NCBI GenBank assembly: GCA_020847375.1
Contig: JADLCB010000018.1
Location: 1 to 39,913, forward strand
Reading direction: 5' to 3'
DNA from: Phycisphaerales bacterium
GTDB lineage: Bacteria > Planctomycetota > Phycisphaerae > Tepidisphaerales > Tepidisphaeraceae
Length of the DNA: 39,913 bases
Shown here: positions 24,859 to 33,019 of the stretch, piece after piece
Numbering within the stretch: the stretch's first letter is position 1
How the letters are laid out: each line of letters begins with the position of its first letter
Notes under the pieces: generated by a model
Seen by the model: the letters and a program-made list of their open reading frames with translations, nothing else
What the model was told of the DNA's origin: nothing
The model's database searches: none
Translations under genes and position numbers: made by a program

Positions 24859-25278
24859 ATGCGTAACAAAATTCTTGATGAAATCGAACAAGCTCACCTC
24901 AAAAAAGATGTGCCCGAATTTTTCGTTGGTGATACCGTCGATGTCGCCATCCGCATTGTCGAAGGTGACAAGCAGCGTACCCAGGTTTTCTCCGGTACGG
25001 TGATCATGCGTAAGGGTTGCGGCATTAACGAAACCTTCACCGTTCGCCGCATTGTCAACAACGAAGGCGTTGAGCGCGTTTTCCCGTTGCATTCGCCGGC
25101 GATTGAGTCCATCAAGTCCAAGCGCAGCGGTGAGGTTCGCCGGGCCAAACTCTACTATCTGCGTGACCGCGTGGGTAAGGCCGTCCGTCTGATCGAAAAG
25201 CGCAAGGTCGTCGCCAAGGATCAGGCTGAATCCGGCTCAGCCAAGAGCGCACCTGCACTGGCTGGCTCAGCCAGATAA
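24859..25278 (+). CDS. rplS: 50S ribosomal protein L19
   Basis: A 139-residue protein with the L19 pattern: FFVGDTVDVAIRIVEGDKQRTQVFSGTVI, then GINETFTVRRI, then GVERVFPLHSPAIESI, then RRAKLYYLRDRVGKAVRL. L19 sits at the interface of the ribosomal subunits. A 25-residue Ala/Ser-rich tail follows the usual end. GGAG lies seven bases before ATG 24859. It ends the rpsP-trmD-rplS cluster. The 150 bases after it hold a CGCTGG/CCAGCG palindrome near 25350 but no clear terminator. Confidence 0.97.
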   Translation: MRNKILDEIEQAHLKKDVPEFFVGDTVDVAIRIVEGDKQRTQVFSGTVIMRKGCGINETFTVRRIVNNEGVERVFPLHSPAIESIKSKRSGEVRRAKLYYLRDRVGKAVRLIEKRKVVAKDQAESGSAKSAPALAGSAR

Positions 25279-25428
25279 GTTTCACCTGGCGCGACTTCCA
25301 TAATACTGTTGTTATCCGACCATTGCTGCGCAGTGGCAACCTCACGCTGGCACCAGCGCGAAGGTGTCGCTCTGCGTTGGTGCAGCACTATACCCGCGCA
25401 ATGATCCCGACCAACTTCACGGGCGCGA

Positions 25429-26817
25429 TTATTTGTCGCCTGCGTCCTGCGGGTCATTGCCAACAATACGAATCGTTGTTGACAATCTCAGCGGCAGAAC
25501 CTGGCCGGGATAGGCAATCTCAGCAAAGACCGCTCGATAGCCACTGGTTGATGGTTGGATTTTCTCGATATACCGCCCAGCCTCATCCGCAGCCAGCGGC
25601 TGTGACGACCATTTAGCCTCGCGAAAATCGCGCGTCGGAGCTTGGGCTGACCAGACCAACACCTGCGAAACCGCCTGGCCGGGATCAACCGTTAGCGTCA
25701 ACCCCTCAGCCGTTTGATCATAATGCCAGTTGAGCTGCGGAAGTGGCTGCTCACCCGTGGCATGTCGATGCAGCGCCCGAATCCCCCCCAGAATACGCCG
25801 CCAATCCATCGCCAGATCGTGATCGGCGTTGGGCACGTAAAGCACATACTTCTGCCCCTCCAGACCATCCCAGTAAAGATTCAGCGCATCCAGCGTCCAG
25901 TACCCGTCATTAGTGCCCAGCAGAATTAATTTGGGCTGGGTTAAATCGTCGCGATAGCGATACGGATCGACGATTTGCACCAGCGCCCGGCCGCGCGGGG
26001 AATCAATCCGCTTGGGCAGGTCGATCGCGGTGTAATCGTGAATCCGATCAGGAAATTCCCCCAGCGAACGATACTGATGCGGCAATTGCAGCGGCAGGTT
26101 CAGCATGTCAATCACCATCGGCGCCAGCGCCATCACCCGGCGTTCGACCGCCGCCGTCAACCAGGTTGTCCAGCCGCGTTTGGAAGCACCCGTGACCGTG
26201 AAACGATTGACCGTCAGATCTCGATCGCTTTTGGCAAACGCCTGCACCGCGTCCATTGCCCGTACCGCACTCTTGACCATCGGCAGCAAAAGAGGCCAAT
26301 CGCTCTGGCCGGTCTTGAGATATTCATCAAACGTATACGCGATAATCGCATCTTCCGTCTTCCCGCCGAAAACTGGTTGCTGCGGCACGTTCAACACAAT
26401 GGCCAGCGGCGCATGAAGCTGCTCGGCAAAACTCGCAAATAAAATGGCCTCTTTGGGATAGGCCGGCTCATTCGTATTAAGAGGCTCAGCATAACTATCC
26501 TTCCAACGCCCCCCCTCAATCACCAGCAGCGCATCGGTCTGACCCTGAACCCCGTCGGGCACGATCAGAAACAATCGATGTTTCCAGACAATCTGTTCCC
26601 AAGTCTGCGAGGTGAGCGTCAGTTCGATACAGTCGCTTTGACCCAGCCGCGTCCGCTGACGCACCGTCCAGCCATAGCTATCATCGGGGCGCTCGACGTA
26701 GGATTTCAACGCATCGTGTGCCTCAACCTCTGTCGTCGGTTCAACCGCCAGACAACTCCACGTCAACCCCAAAACAACGATCAGCGCAAAAATAAACGTT
26801 CTTAAATTCCGGCTCAT
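25429..26817 (-). CDS. PhoPQ-activated pathogenicity-related (PqaA-like) exported protein
   Basis: A 462-residue protein with a signal peptide (MSRNLRTFIFALIVVLGLTWSCLA). The mature part has an alpha/beta-hydrolase fold like PqaA of Salmonella: TVTGASKRGWTTWL carries the nucleophile-elbow serine (GASKRG), LLGTNDGYWTLDALNLYWDGL carries an acidic residue, and YVPNADHDL a histidine. The family is widespread in planctomycetes, and its substrate is unknown. ATG 26817 has GGGAG nine bases upstream; a longer frame to 26952 precedes the signal peptide with unrelated residues. It lies about 90 bases downstream of queE, so the two may share a transcript. Confidence 0.88.
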   Translation of the reverse strand: MSRNLRTFIFALIVVLGLTWSCLAVEPTTEVEAHDALKSYVERPDDSYGWTVRQRTRLGQSDCIELTLTSQTWEQIVWKHRLFLIVPDGVQGQTDALLVIEGGRWKDSYAEPLNTNEPAYPKEAILFASFAEQLHAPLAIVLNVPQQPVFGGKTEDAIIAYTFDEYLKTGQSDWPLLLPMVKSAVRAMDAVQAFAKSDRDLTVNRFTVTGASKRGWTTWLTAAVERRVMALAPMVIDMLNLPLQLPHQYRSLGEFPDRIHDYTAIDLPKRIDSPRGRALVQIVDPYRYRDDLTQPKLILLGTNDGYWTLDALNLYWDGLEGQKYVLYVPNADHDLAMDWRRILGGIRALHRHATGEQPLPQLNWHYDQTAEGLTLTVDPGQAVSQVLVWSAQAPTRDFREAKWSSQPLAADEAGRYIEKIQPSTSGYRAVFAEIAYPGQVLPLRLSTTIRIVGNDPQDAGDK

Positions 26818-26903
26818 CACAAGAACTCCCTGGTGTATGAACAAGCTGCAACCATGAAACGTCCATGACGATTGCGCCACGCTGATGACGGACAACCAGC
26901 TGA

Positions 26904-27611
26904 TCACGTTCCGCGTTGATTGCCATAGAGCTGCACATGCAACCGTGGGCAATAGCGGAATCCGGTTCGCTTACAAATTTCCGCGATCCATTGGGCGCGT
27001 GACTGTAGTGTAACCATATCCACCCCTTCCGGCATCAACAAAATATCCGCCGGCTGCCAACCGTGCAGTTGGTCAAGAATCGCCCGTATTTCCTGCACGT
27101 CCGATTCGGAACTCACCACAAATTTCAACTGAAACTCGCGGGCATGATCGATAAATTGTTGAATAATCCCCGGCCGCAGCCGCTGCTTTTCGTGCATCAC
27201 CGCAAAACGTCCCCCCTCGCGCTGGATCGGCGTTGAATTACTCAACTTCGGCGACATCGACGCCAGATCCACCTCCACCGGATGAAATACCGTCGCAGCC
27301 GTTTCAATGGTGATATGATGATCAGCCCGACGCAATAAAGCACACAACGCACCGATTGCAGGCATGATCATCGGCTCGCCGCCGGTCAACACAACGTATC
27401 GGCAGCCATATTGTTTAACCGCATCAATGATCTGCTCCAGCGACAGCTCATCCCCCTCGGGCGACCAGCTCGCATAAGGCGTATCACACCACGTGCAGCG
27501 CAGATTACATCCCGAGACTCGTACAAAAACAGATGCAACACCGGTCAGAACCCCTTCTCCCTGGATTGAATGGAAAATCTCGGCGATGCGAATGGCAGGC
27601 TGATTCTTCAC
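26904..27611 (-). CDS. queE: 7-carboxy-7-deazaguanine synthase
   Basis: A radical S-adenosylmethionine enzyme that rearranges carboxytetrahydropterin to 7-carboxy-7-deazaguanine in queuosine/preQ0 synthesis. The cluster motif is C35-x3-C39-x2-C42 (CNLRCTWC), preceded by EIFHSIQGEG, where the family contacts substrate. VLTGGEPM (about 75-82) is the SAM-binding GGE motif. At 235 residues it is usual for the family. The C-terminal FRYCPRLHVQLYG motif is also typical. Other que genes are not in this window. Confidence 0.95.
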   Translation of the reverse strand: MKNQPAIRIAEIFHSIQGEGVLTGVASVFVRVSGCNLRCTWCDTPYASWSPEGDELSLEQIIDAVKQYGCRYVVLTGGEPMIMPAIGALCALLRRADHHITIETAATVFHPVEVDLASMSPKLSNSTPIQREGGRFAVMHEKQRLRPGIIQQFIDHAREFQLKFVVSSESDVQEIRAILDQLHGWQPADILLMPEGVDMVTLQSRAQWIAEICKRTGFRYCPRLHVQLYGNQRGT

Positions 27612-27748
27612 GATCAGATGATTATAGGTTCTCGATCAAATTGTGGTGAAATCGCGCAACACAATGTCGATATTTTCCGATAATTTCGCGCATCTTTTCT
27701 TCCACCTTGATAGCCTCCCGCCAATTCCCGTGCTACGCTTTGAATGCC

Positions 27749-28765
27749 ATGCCTGATTTTCCTGCTCATTCGGATCGACCTGACTGGAACGCCACCGATG
27801 TGAACTATCATCAACCCCTCCCGCGCCCCAAAGTCAACGGCCAGGTCATTGACGCGCACATTCACCTGCTGGCGCTGCGCCATGCCGCCGGTTTTTTTCG
27901 CGTTGCCGATCATTATGGCATTGATCATTTTGCCACCATGACTCCATTGGAAGAAGCGCTGGTGCTGAATCGTCAGTGGGGGCATCGCGTTCATTTCATC
28001 GCCATTCCTGACTGGTGGGACGGCTCGCCGTGGCGGATCGATAACTGGCTGCGAAGAATCGAGGCGTTTTACAATCTCGGTTCACGCATCGCCAAGTTTC
28101 ATGCTTCGCCCCAGAGCATTGTGCGCATGGGCCACCGGCTGGATGATCCTGTTTTTCGGCCGCTGTTCCGCGAATTGGTTGCGCGCAACATGATCATCAT
28201 GACCCACATCGGCGACCCCGACACCTGGTACCACGATAAATACACCGATCACGGCAAATATGCGACGCGCGAGGAACATTTCCAGATGTGGGAAAATCTT
28301 CTGCGCGAATATCGCGGCCATCCGTGGCAGGCTGCGCACATGGGCGGCAACCCGGAAAATCTGGATCGGCTGCAACATCTGCTCAATAATTACCCTGACC
28401 TGGTGCTTGACAGCTCCGCCACGCGCTGGATGGTGCGCGAAATAAGCGCCCGGCGTGAGGCCGCCCGCGCATTTTTCATTCGCAATCAGGATCGCATTAT
28501 TTTCGGTTCTGATCAGGTGACCGGCGACGATCGCAATTTCGATTTTCTCGCCAGCCGTTTCTGGTGTCACCGCAAACTCTGGGAAACCGCCTACATCGGC
28601 ACGACGCCCGTTGTCGATCCCGATGTGCCGCGCGATCAGCAACCAACCCTGCGCGGCCTGGCACTGCCTGATGCCGTGCTGCAGAAACTTTATCACGATA
28701 ACGTGGTTAAACTCTACCGCCGCGTGGGTGTTGATCTGGATCGACCGCTGGCCGCGACGGGATAA
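27749..28765 (+). CDS. Amidohydrolase-family metal-dependent hydrolase
   Basis: A 338-residue TIM-barrel protein of the amidohydrolase-2 type. Metal-binding motifs are DAHIHLL near the N-terminus, IMTHIGDP (histidine), AAHMGGNP (histidine) and IIFGSDQ (aspartate). FHASPQSIVRMGHRLDDPVFRPLF is a typical internal segment. Relatives include decarboxylases and lactonases; the substrate cannot be given. The start is taken as ATG 27749 (MPDFPAHS); a frame from a TTG at 27707 is less likely. There is no clear ribosome-binding site. It diverges from queE with about 140 bases between. Confidence 0.85.
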   Translation: MPDFPAHSDRPDWNATDVNYHQPLPRPKVNGQVIDAHIHLLALRHAAGFFRVADHYGIDHFATMTPLEEALVLNRQWGHRVHFIAIPDWWDGSPWRIDNWLRRIEAFYNLGSRIAKFHASPQSIVRMGHRLDDPVFRPLFRELVARNMIIMTHIGDPDTWYHDKYTDHGKYATREEHFQMWENLLREYRGHPWQAAHMGGNPENLDRLQHLLNNYPDLVLDSSATRWMVREISARREAARAFFIRNQDRIIFGSDQVTGDDRNFDFLASRFWCHRKLWETAYIGTTPVVDPDVPRDQQPTLRGLALPDAVLQKLYHDNVVKLYRRVGVDLDRPLAATG

Positions 28766-28893
28766 AATTATCCCAGCCAACGCGCAAATCATGAAAACAA
28801 CAATGAGCGCGCCAATCTCCTTGGCAGGTGCTGCCGCAGCGTATAGACTTGCCCAGTCAGGGCACGAATGGACGAATACTCGTGCTCATGCGG

Positions 28894-28967
<74 letters not shown>

Positions 28968-29057
28968 GTCTCCGTTCATCACGCCTCTTTACAACAATCT
29001 CCTTTGTTCTAACGTATAATCCCGGCGTAATGCCGCCGGCTGACAGTTGATTTTTTT

Positions 29058-30071
29058 ATGACAACCGCTTCATCCCCCAACTCATCTGATCGCCCTGCCC
29101 ATTCACGCACATCGACGATTGGCGCAATCGTGATGATTGCAGGGTTGCTGGCTTGTCTGACACCCTGGGTTTCGCCAGCAATCGCCTTGGCTGCCGGCAT
29201 GGTGCTGGCCATTGCGATTGGCAATCCGTTTCGCAAACGCACCGGTCGGATTGCCAAATATCTGCTGCAGGCCAGTGTTGTGCTGCTCGGCTTTGGGATG
29301 AATCTCCCGATCATTCTGCGCGTCGGCATGGAAGGGGCGATCTTTGCCGCCATCACCATCGCCATCACCTTTTTCCTGGGATTCGTCATCGCCAGATTGC
29401 TGCGCATCGACGGCACCGCCGCCACCTTGATTTCCGCCGGCACGGCCATCTGTGGTGGCAGCGCCATCGCGGCGGTCGGGTCAGCCATCGACGCTGATGA
29501 CGGGCGCATGACCGTATCCATCGGCACTGTTTTTCTTCTCAACGCCGTCGCGCTCTATCTCTTTCCCATCCTGGGACACCTGATCGGGCTTAATCAGAAT
29601 CAATTCGGCGTCTGGTCGGGAATCGCGATTCACGATGTCTCCAGCGTGGTCGGTGCTGCCAGCACCTACGGCGACAACGCCCTGCAAATTGCCACCGCCG
29701 TCAAACTTTCGCGCACGCTGTGGATCATCCCCGTAACCTTCGCCGTCGCCTGGTTTTTCGCCCGCCGACCACAGGCGGCAAGCGTTGATTCGATCAGCCC
29801 ATCACGCCAGACGAAAATAACCATCCCCTGGTTCATCGGTCTGTTCCTGCTGGCCAGCCTGCTGCGCAGCTTCGTTCCCGGTTTGACCAGCGCCGAACCA
29901 ACCATCCTCCATATCGCCAAACTCGGTATGACCGTCACCCTGTTTCTGATCGGGGCCGGCCTGTCATTACAGACGCTGCGCTCAGTTGGCCCGCGTGCGC
30001 TGGTGCTGGGTGTCGCGCTGTGGGTCTTCATCGGCGGGACATCGCTGGGTGTCATTCTGCTGTCGGGTTAG
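29058..30071 (+). CDS. YeiH-family putative sulfate exporter
   Basis: A 337-residue membrane protein with about nine to ten hydrophobic segments. It contains family landmarks LLQASVVLLGFGMNL, LISAGTAICGGSAIAA (about 120-135) and WSGIAIHDVSSVVGAA (about 188-203), close to E. coli YeiH. The family is called putative sulfate exporter, but transport has been shown for few members. No adjacent LysR regulator is present. It is followed after six bases by a small single-pass protein gene, so the two form an operon. No clear ribosome-binding site precedes ATG 29058. Confidence 0.9.
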   Translation: MTTASSPNSSDRPAHSRTSTIGAIVMIAGLLACLTPWVSPAIALAAGMVLAIAIGNPFRKRTGRIAKYLLQASVVLLGFGMNLPIILRVGMEGAIFAAITIAITFFLGFVIARLLRIDGTAATLISAGTAICGGSAIAAVGSAIDADDGRMTVSIGTVFLLNAVALYLFPILGHLIGLNQNQFGVWSGIAIHDVSSVVGAASTYGDNALQIATAVKLSRTLWIIPVTFAVAWFFARRPQAASVDSISPSRQTKITIPWFIGLFLLASLLRSFVPGLTSAEPTILHIAKLGMTVTLFLIGAGLSLQTLRSVGPRALVLGVALWVFIGGTSLGVILLSG

Positions 30072-30077
30072 TACGCC

Positions 30078-30734
30078 ATGCTTCCGACTGATTCAACTTC
30101 TCCTTCGTGGCTGCTGCTGACGTTGATGATCGTCATGCTGATCGCTTCAGGCTGGATGTTTTCCCGCCTGACCCGCCGCTGGACACTGGGCCGGAAACTC
30201 GCCGCCCTGCGCGACTGGGCACGGTCGCAGCGCATGCAATTTCATCACACTGATGCTGCCCTGCCGGGTTCCGTGGCGCGTCTGGGCACCAATCCCCGCG
30301 CCCTGTTGTCGATTACTGATTCACGAACCTGGATTATTCAATTTCAGACGCAAAGCCCCGACGCCAGCCAGCCACCGGCCCGCTGGCATGTCCTGGTACG
30401 TCACCTGGGCACACCCCTGCCCACGGTTGGCCTGCGCCCCCTCAAGGCAACCAGCAGCCTGCTCGATCTCCTGCCCATGCGCACCTTTGCTGGCATGATG
30501 CCTTCCGAGCGGTTCATGGTTGTCGGTCTGCAGCGCGACAAGGCGCTGACCCTGGAAGCATCACGAATCAGCGCGCTGTTACCAGCGGACATCGGTTTGA
30601 TTCTGCTCGATGATGCCTTGCTGCTCGATTTTTCATCGCGCCCCTATGACGGCATCGAATTCAGCCGCCTGCTGATGATTCTCGATCAGATCACGCTCCT
30701 TGTCCCCTGGCAAGGTGGCAGTTCAGTCGCATGA
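30078..30734 (+). CDS. Single-pass membrane protein of unknown function
   Basis: A 218-residue protein with an N-terminal membrane helix (WLLLTLMIVMLIASGWMF, about 11-28) and a mainly beta-rich cytoplasmic or periplasmic domain (TWIIQFQTQSPDA, RFMVVGLQRDKALTLE, LLPADIGLILLDDALLLDF). It lies six bases after the YeiH-family gene and is presumably co-transcribed. No conserved motif is recognised; the YeiH association may be incidental. Confidence 0.7.
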   Translation: MLPTDSTSPSWLLLTLMIVMLIASGWMFSRLTRRWTLGRKLAALRDWARSQRMQFHHTDAALPGSVARLGTNPRALLSITDSRTWIIQFQTQSPDASQPPARWHVLVRHLGTPLPTVGLRPLKATSSLLDLLPMRTFAGMMPSERFMVVGLQRDKALTLEASRISALLPADIGLILLDDALLLDFSSRPYDGIEFSRLLMILDQITLLVPWQGGSSVA

Positions 30735-30760
30735 TGATTGCTCTGCGCTGCCGGACCACG

Positions 30761-32215
30761 TCATAATAAATACCGTGTTCGATTCACCATCCACTGATGG
30801 ATCCGATCGCGCCACGGCCGCTTGCGCCACTGTTCCAGGCAGATGCGATCGGCATAGCCGACATCATGCTCAAACAGATCGTGCATCTGCTGGCCAAGCT
30901 CCTCCGAATGGATCATGGCCGACAACTCGCAGTTGTATTCAATGCTGCGGTAATCAAGGTTCGCCGAGCCAATGACCGAAATCCTCCGATCCACGTTCAG
31001 CGTCTTGGCGTGCAGCACAACATTCCTGCGCTCATAAATCTGAACCCCCGCCGTCATCAGGCGTTCGTAAAACGATCGCGCTGCCGTCAGCAGAATCGGG
31101 ACATCACAAATCTGCGGCAACATCAACCGCACCTTCACCCCGCGTCCTGCCGCCCCGATCAGTGCCGCTATCAAATCATTGGCTGGGGCAAAATAAGCCA
31201 TGGTCAGATCAATCGAATGTTGCGCCTGTCTCAACAGACTCTCAAAAAAAATCGCCAGCGGCGCATGCAGCGTGGGAACCGAAGCAATCACCCCCAACTC
31301 GCCAACGCCACCGTCGGCGACTGCTCGCGCCTGCCCGCGTTCGTGCATCATCGGGTTGTGCATCAAAAACATCCGCGTCAGCCGCCCCCCGCTGCAGACA
31401 TAACGCCAGGTGTTGATGAAACTGCGGAGAAAGATCCGCGCCGCCGGCCCAACGATACTGATCGCATTGTCGCGCCAGGCATCGCCTTGTTTGGCTTCCA
31501 GTCGAACCACCCACGAACCGGCGTATTCCGCCCCGATGTTCAGCCCGCCCAGACCGGCGATGTTGTCATCGATCACCAGCAGCTTGCGATGATTGCGGTT
31601 GAACGGTCGCCAGCCAAAACGCACATCCCACGGCCAGATCGGATGAAACGCCTGAACATGCACCCCCGCCCGCTGCATCTGCTCAAACATGCCGCCATCA
31701 GTCGCCAGCGAACCAAACGAATCATAGATGACATAAACTTCAAGTCCCTGCCGCGCCTTGTGACACAGCAGATCAGCAAATGCCCGACCGGTGTTGTCAC
31801 TGGCGAAAATGTAGACTTCCAGGCAGATGCGCCGCCGGGCCATGCGAATCGCTTCATACGCGCCGTGCAACGCCTCGCCATCCTTGAATAGCTGCACCTG
31901 GGAACCGTCGCTCAACCTCACCGGTAAGGGAACAATCCACCCATCGTCATCGTGGCCCGGACGAATGTTGACACCCGTACTCGTGCCAGCGCGCCCCTCA
32001 TCGCGCACCAGCGTGGCGCGAGTCTTTTCATGGTCGATCCCAGCCAGACGATCCATCGCTGCATCATACGACGCCAATCGCTCGAAAGCAGCTTTATCTT
32101 CCTCGACGCGACAAAATCCCCCCAACCAATCCACGATCAATCTCCCCCTTGGCTGACGAACCACCGACGGCTGACCAGTTGCCGATTGAGCCCACCCTCC
32201 AAATACGCCGGTCAC
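30761..32215 (-). CDS. Phospholipase D family protein, cardiolipin-synthase-like
   Basis: A 484-residue protein with two HKD motifs: H209-x-K211-x4-D216 (NHRKLLVIDDN, then GGLNIG) and H402-x-K404-x4-D409 (LHAKTLNVD, then GSANLDYRS). The spacing and GSANLDYRS match ClsB-type cardiolipin synthases that join phospholipid head groups. There are no N-terminal membrane helices, so it resembles the short, soluble ClsB subgroup. The start is uncertain: GTG 32215 lies only 37 bases from the divergent pgl start, and a later start (for example near residue 54) is possible. Confidence 0.88.
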   Translation of the reverse strand: MTGVFGGWAQSATGQPSVVRQPRGRLIVDWLGGFCRVEEDKAAFERLASYDAAMDRLAGIDHEKTRATLVRDEGRAGTSTGVNIRPGHDDDGWIVPLPVRLSDGSQVQLFKDGEALHGAYEAIRMARRRICLEVYIFASDNTGRAFADLLCHKARQGLEVYVIYDSFGSLATDGGMFEQMQRAGVHVQAFHPIWPWDVRFGWRPFNRNHRKLLVIDDNIAGLGGLNIGAEYAGSWVVRLEAKQGDAWRDNAISIVGPAARIFLRSFINTWRYVCSGGRLTRMFLMHNPMMHERGQARAVADGGVGELGVIASVPTLHAPLAIFFESLLRQAQHSIDLTMAYFAPANDLIAALIGAAGRGVKVRLMLPQICDVPILLTAARSFYERLMTAGVQIYERRNVVLHAKTLNVDRRISVIGSANLDYRSIEYNCELSAMIHSEELGQQMHDLFEHDVGYADRICLEQWRKRPWRDRIHQWMVNRTRYLL

Positions 32216-32252
32216 TTGACGTAGTCGCGTCTGTTCACGATGGTTAGCAATT

Positions 32253-32975
32253 ATGTCTCAACCCAGCATTCATGTTTCTCCGACCCCTGCTGCCGTGGCG
32301 GATGATGCTGCCCAGCGGCTGACGCGGGCGTACGAAGAATCCATCGCCGCCAAAAACCGGTTTTCGTTGGCGTTATCCGGCGGTTCCACGCCACGCCTGC
32401 TTTATCAAGCACTGGCCAGTCCGCAGTACATCAATCGTTTCGACTGGACCAAGGTGCATATTTTTTTCTCCGATGAACGCTGCGTACCGCCGGACCATAC
32501 GGATTCCAACTATCACATGGCCCGGCAGGCAATGCTTCAACATCTGCCCATCCCGCTGGACAATATCTACCGCATGCACGGCGAAACTGACCCGCAAACC
32601 GCTGCGCGCGACTATGACCAGTTGCTCCAGCAGGAGTTCGGCGACGGTGGCTGCGATGTCGTTCTGCTGGGCATGGGCGACGACGGTCATACCGCCAGTC
32701 TGTTCCCGCATACGCAGGCACTCAACGAACTACAGCACCGCTGCGCCGCTAATTTTGTCCCCAAACTCAATACCTGGCGGCTGACCATGACCGCCCCGTT
32801 TATCAACCGCGCCTGGCAGGTCATGATCCTGGCCACCGGTGCCGCCAAAGCCGACCGCCTGCGCCAGGTTCTGGAAGAAAACCCTGATCCGCAGGAAGTG
32901 CCCATCACGCTTATCCGTCCGGAGCTGGGCAGACTTGAATGGTTGCTCGATGTCGCAGCAGCCGGCATGGAATAA
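32253..32975 (+). CDS. pgl: 6-phosphogluconolactonase
   Basis: A 240-residue DevB-type enzyme that hydrolyses 6-phosphogluconolactone in the oxidative pentose phosphate pathway. Conserved blocks are FSLALSGGSTPRLLYQAL (about 37-54), VHIFFSDERCVPPDHTDSNY (about 68-87), LLGMGDDGHTASLFPHT (about 138-154) with the catalytic histidine, and the C-terminal LSVRPELG/LLDVAA. No zwf or gnd gene lies beside it. It diverges from the phospholipase D family gene and converges on the large DUF4175-like gene 44 bases away. Confidence 0.95.
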   Translation: MSQPSIHVSPTPAAVADDAAQRLTRAYEESIAAKNRFSLALSGGSTPRLLYQALASPQYINRFDWTKVHIFFSDERCVPPDHTDSNYHMARQAMLQHLPIPLDNIYRMHGETDPQTAARDYDQLLQQEFGDGGCDVVLLGMGDDGHTASLFPHTQALNELQHRCAANFVPKLNTWRLTMTAPFINRAWQVMILATGAAKADRLRQVLEENPDPQEVPITLIRPELGRLEWLLDVAAAGME

Positions 32976-33019
32976 ATCGCTGGATCAGGGAGTATCCCTG
33001 CACCGCCCAACGCGCAACG

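Noticed and set aside
30797..31891. 364-residue plus-strand frame opposite the phospholipase D gene
   Set aside because: Antisense to a gene with two intact HKD motifs; the composition is that of a shadow frame.
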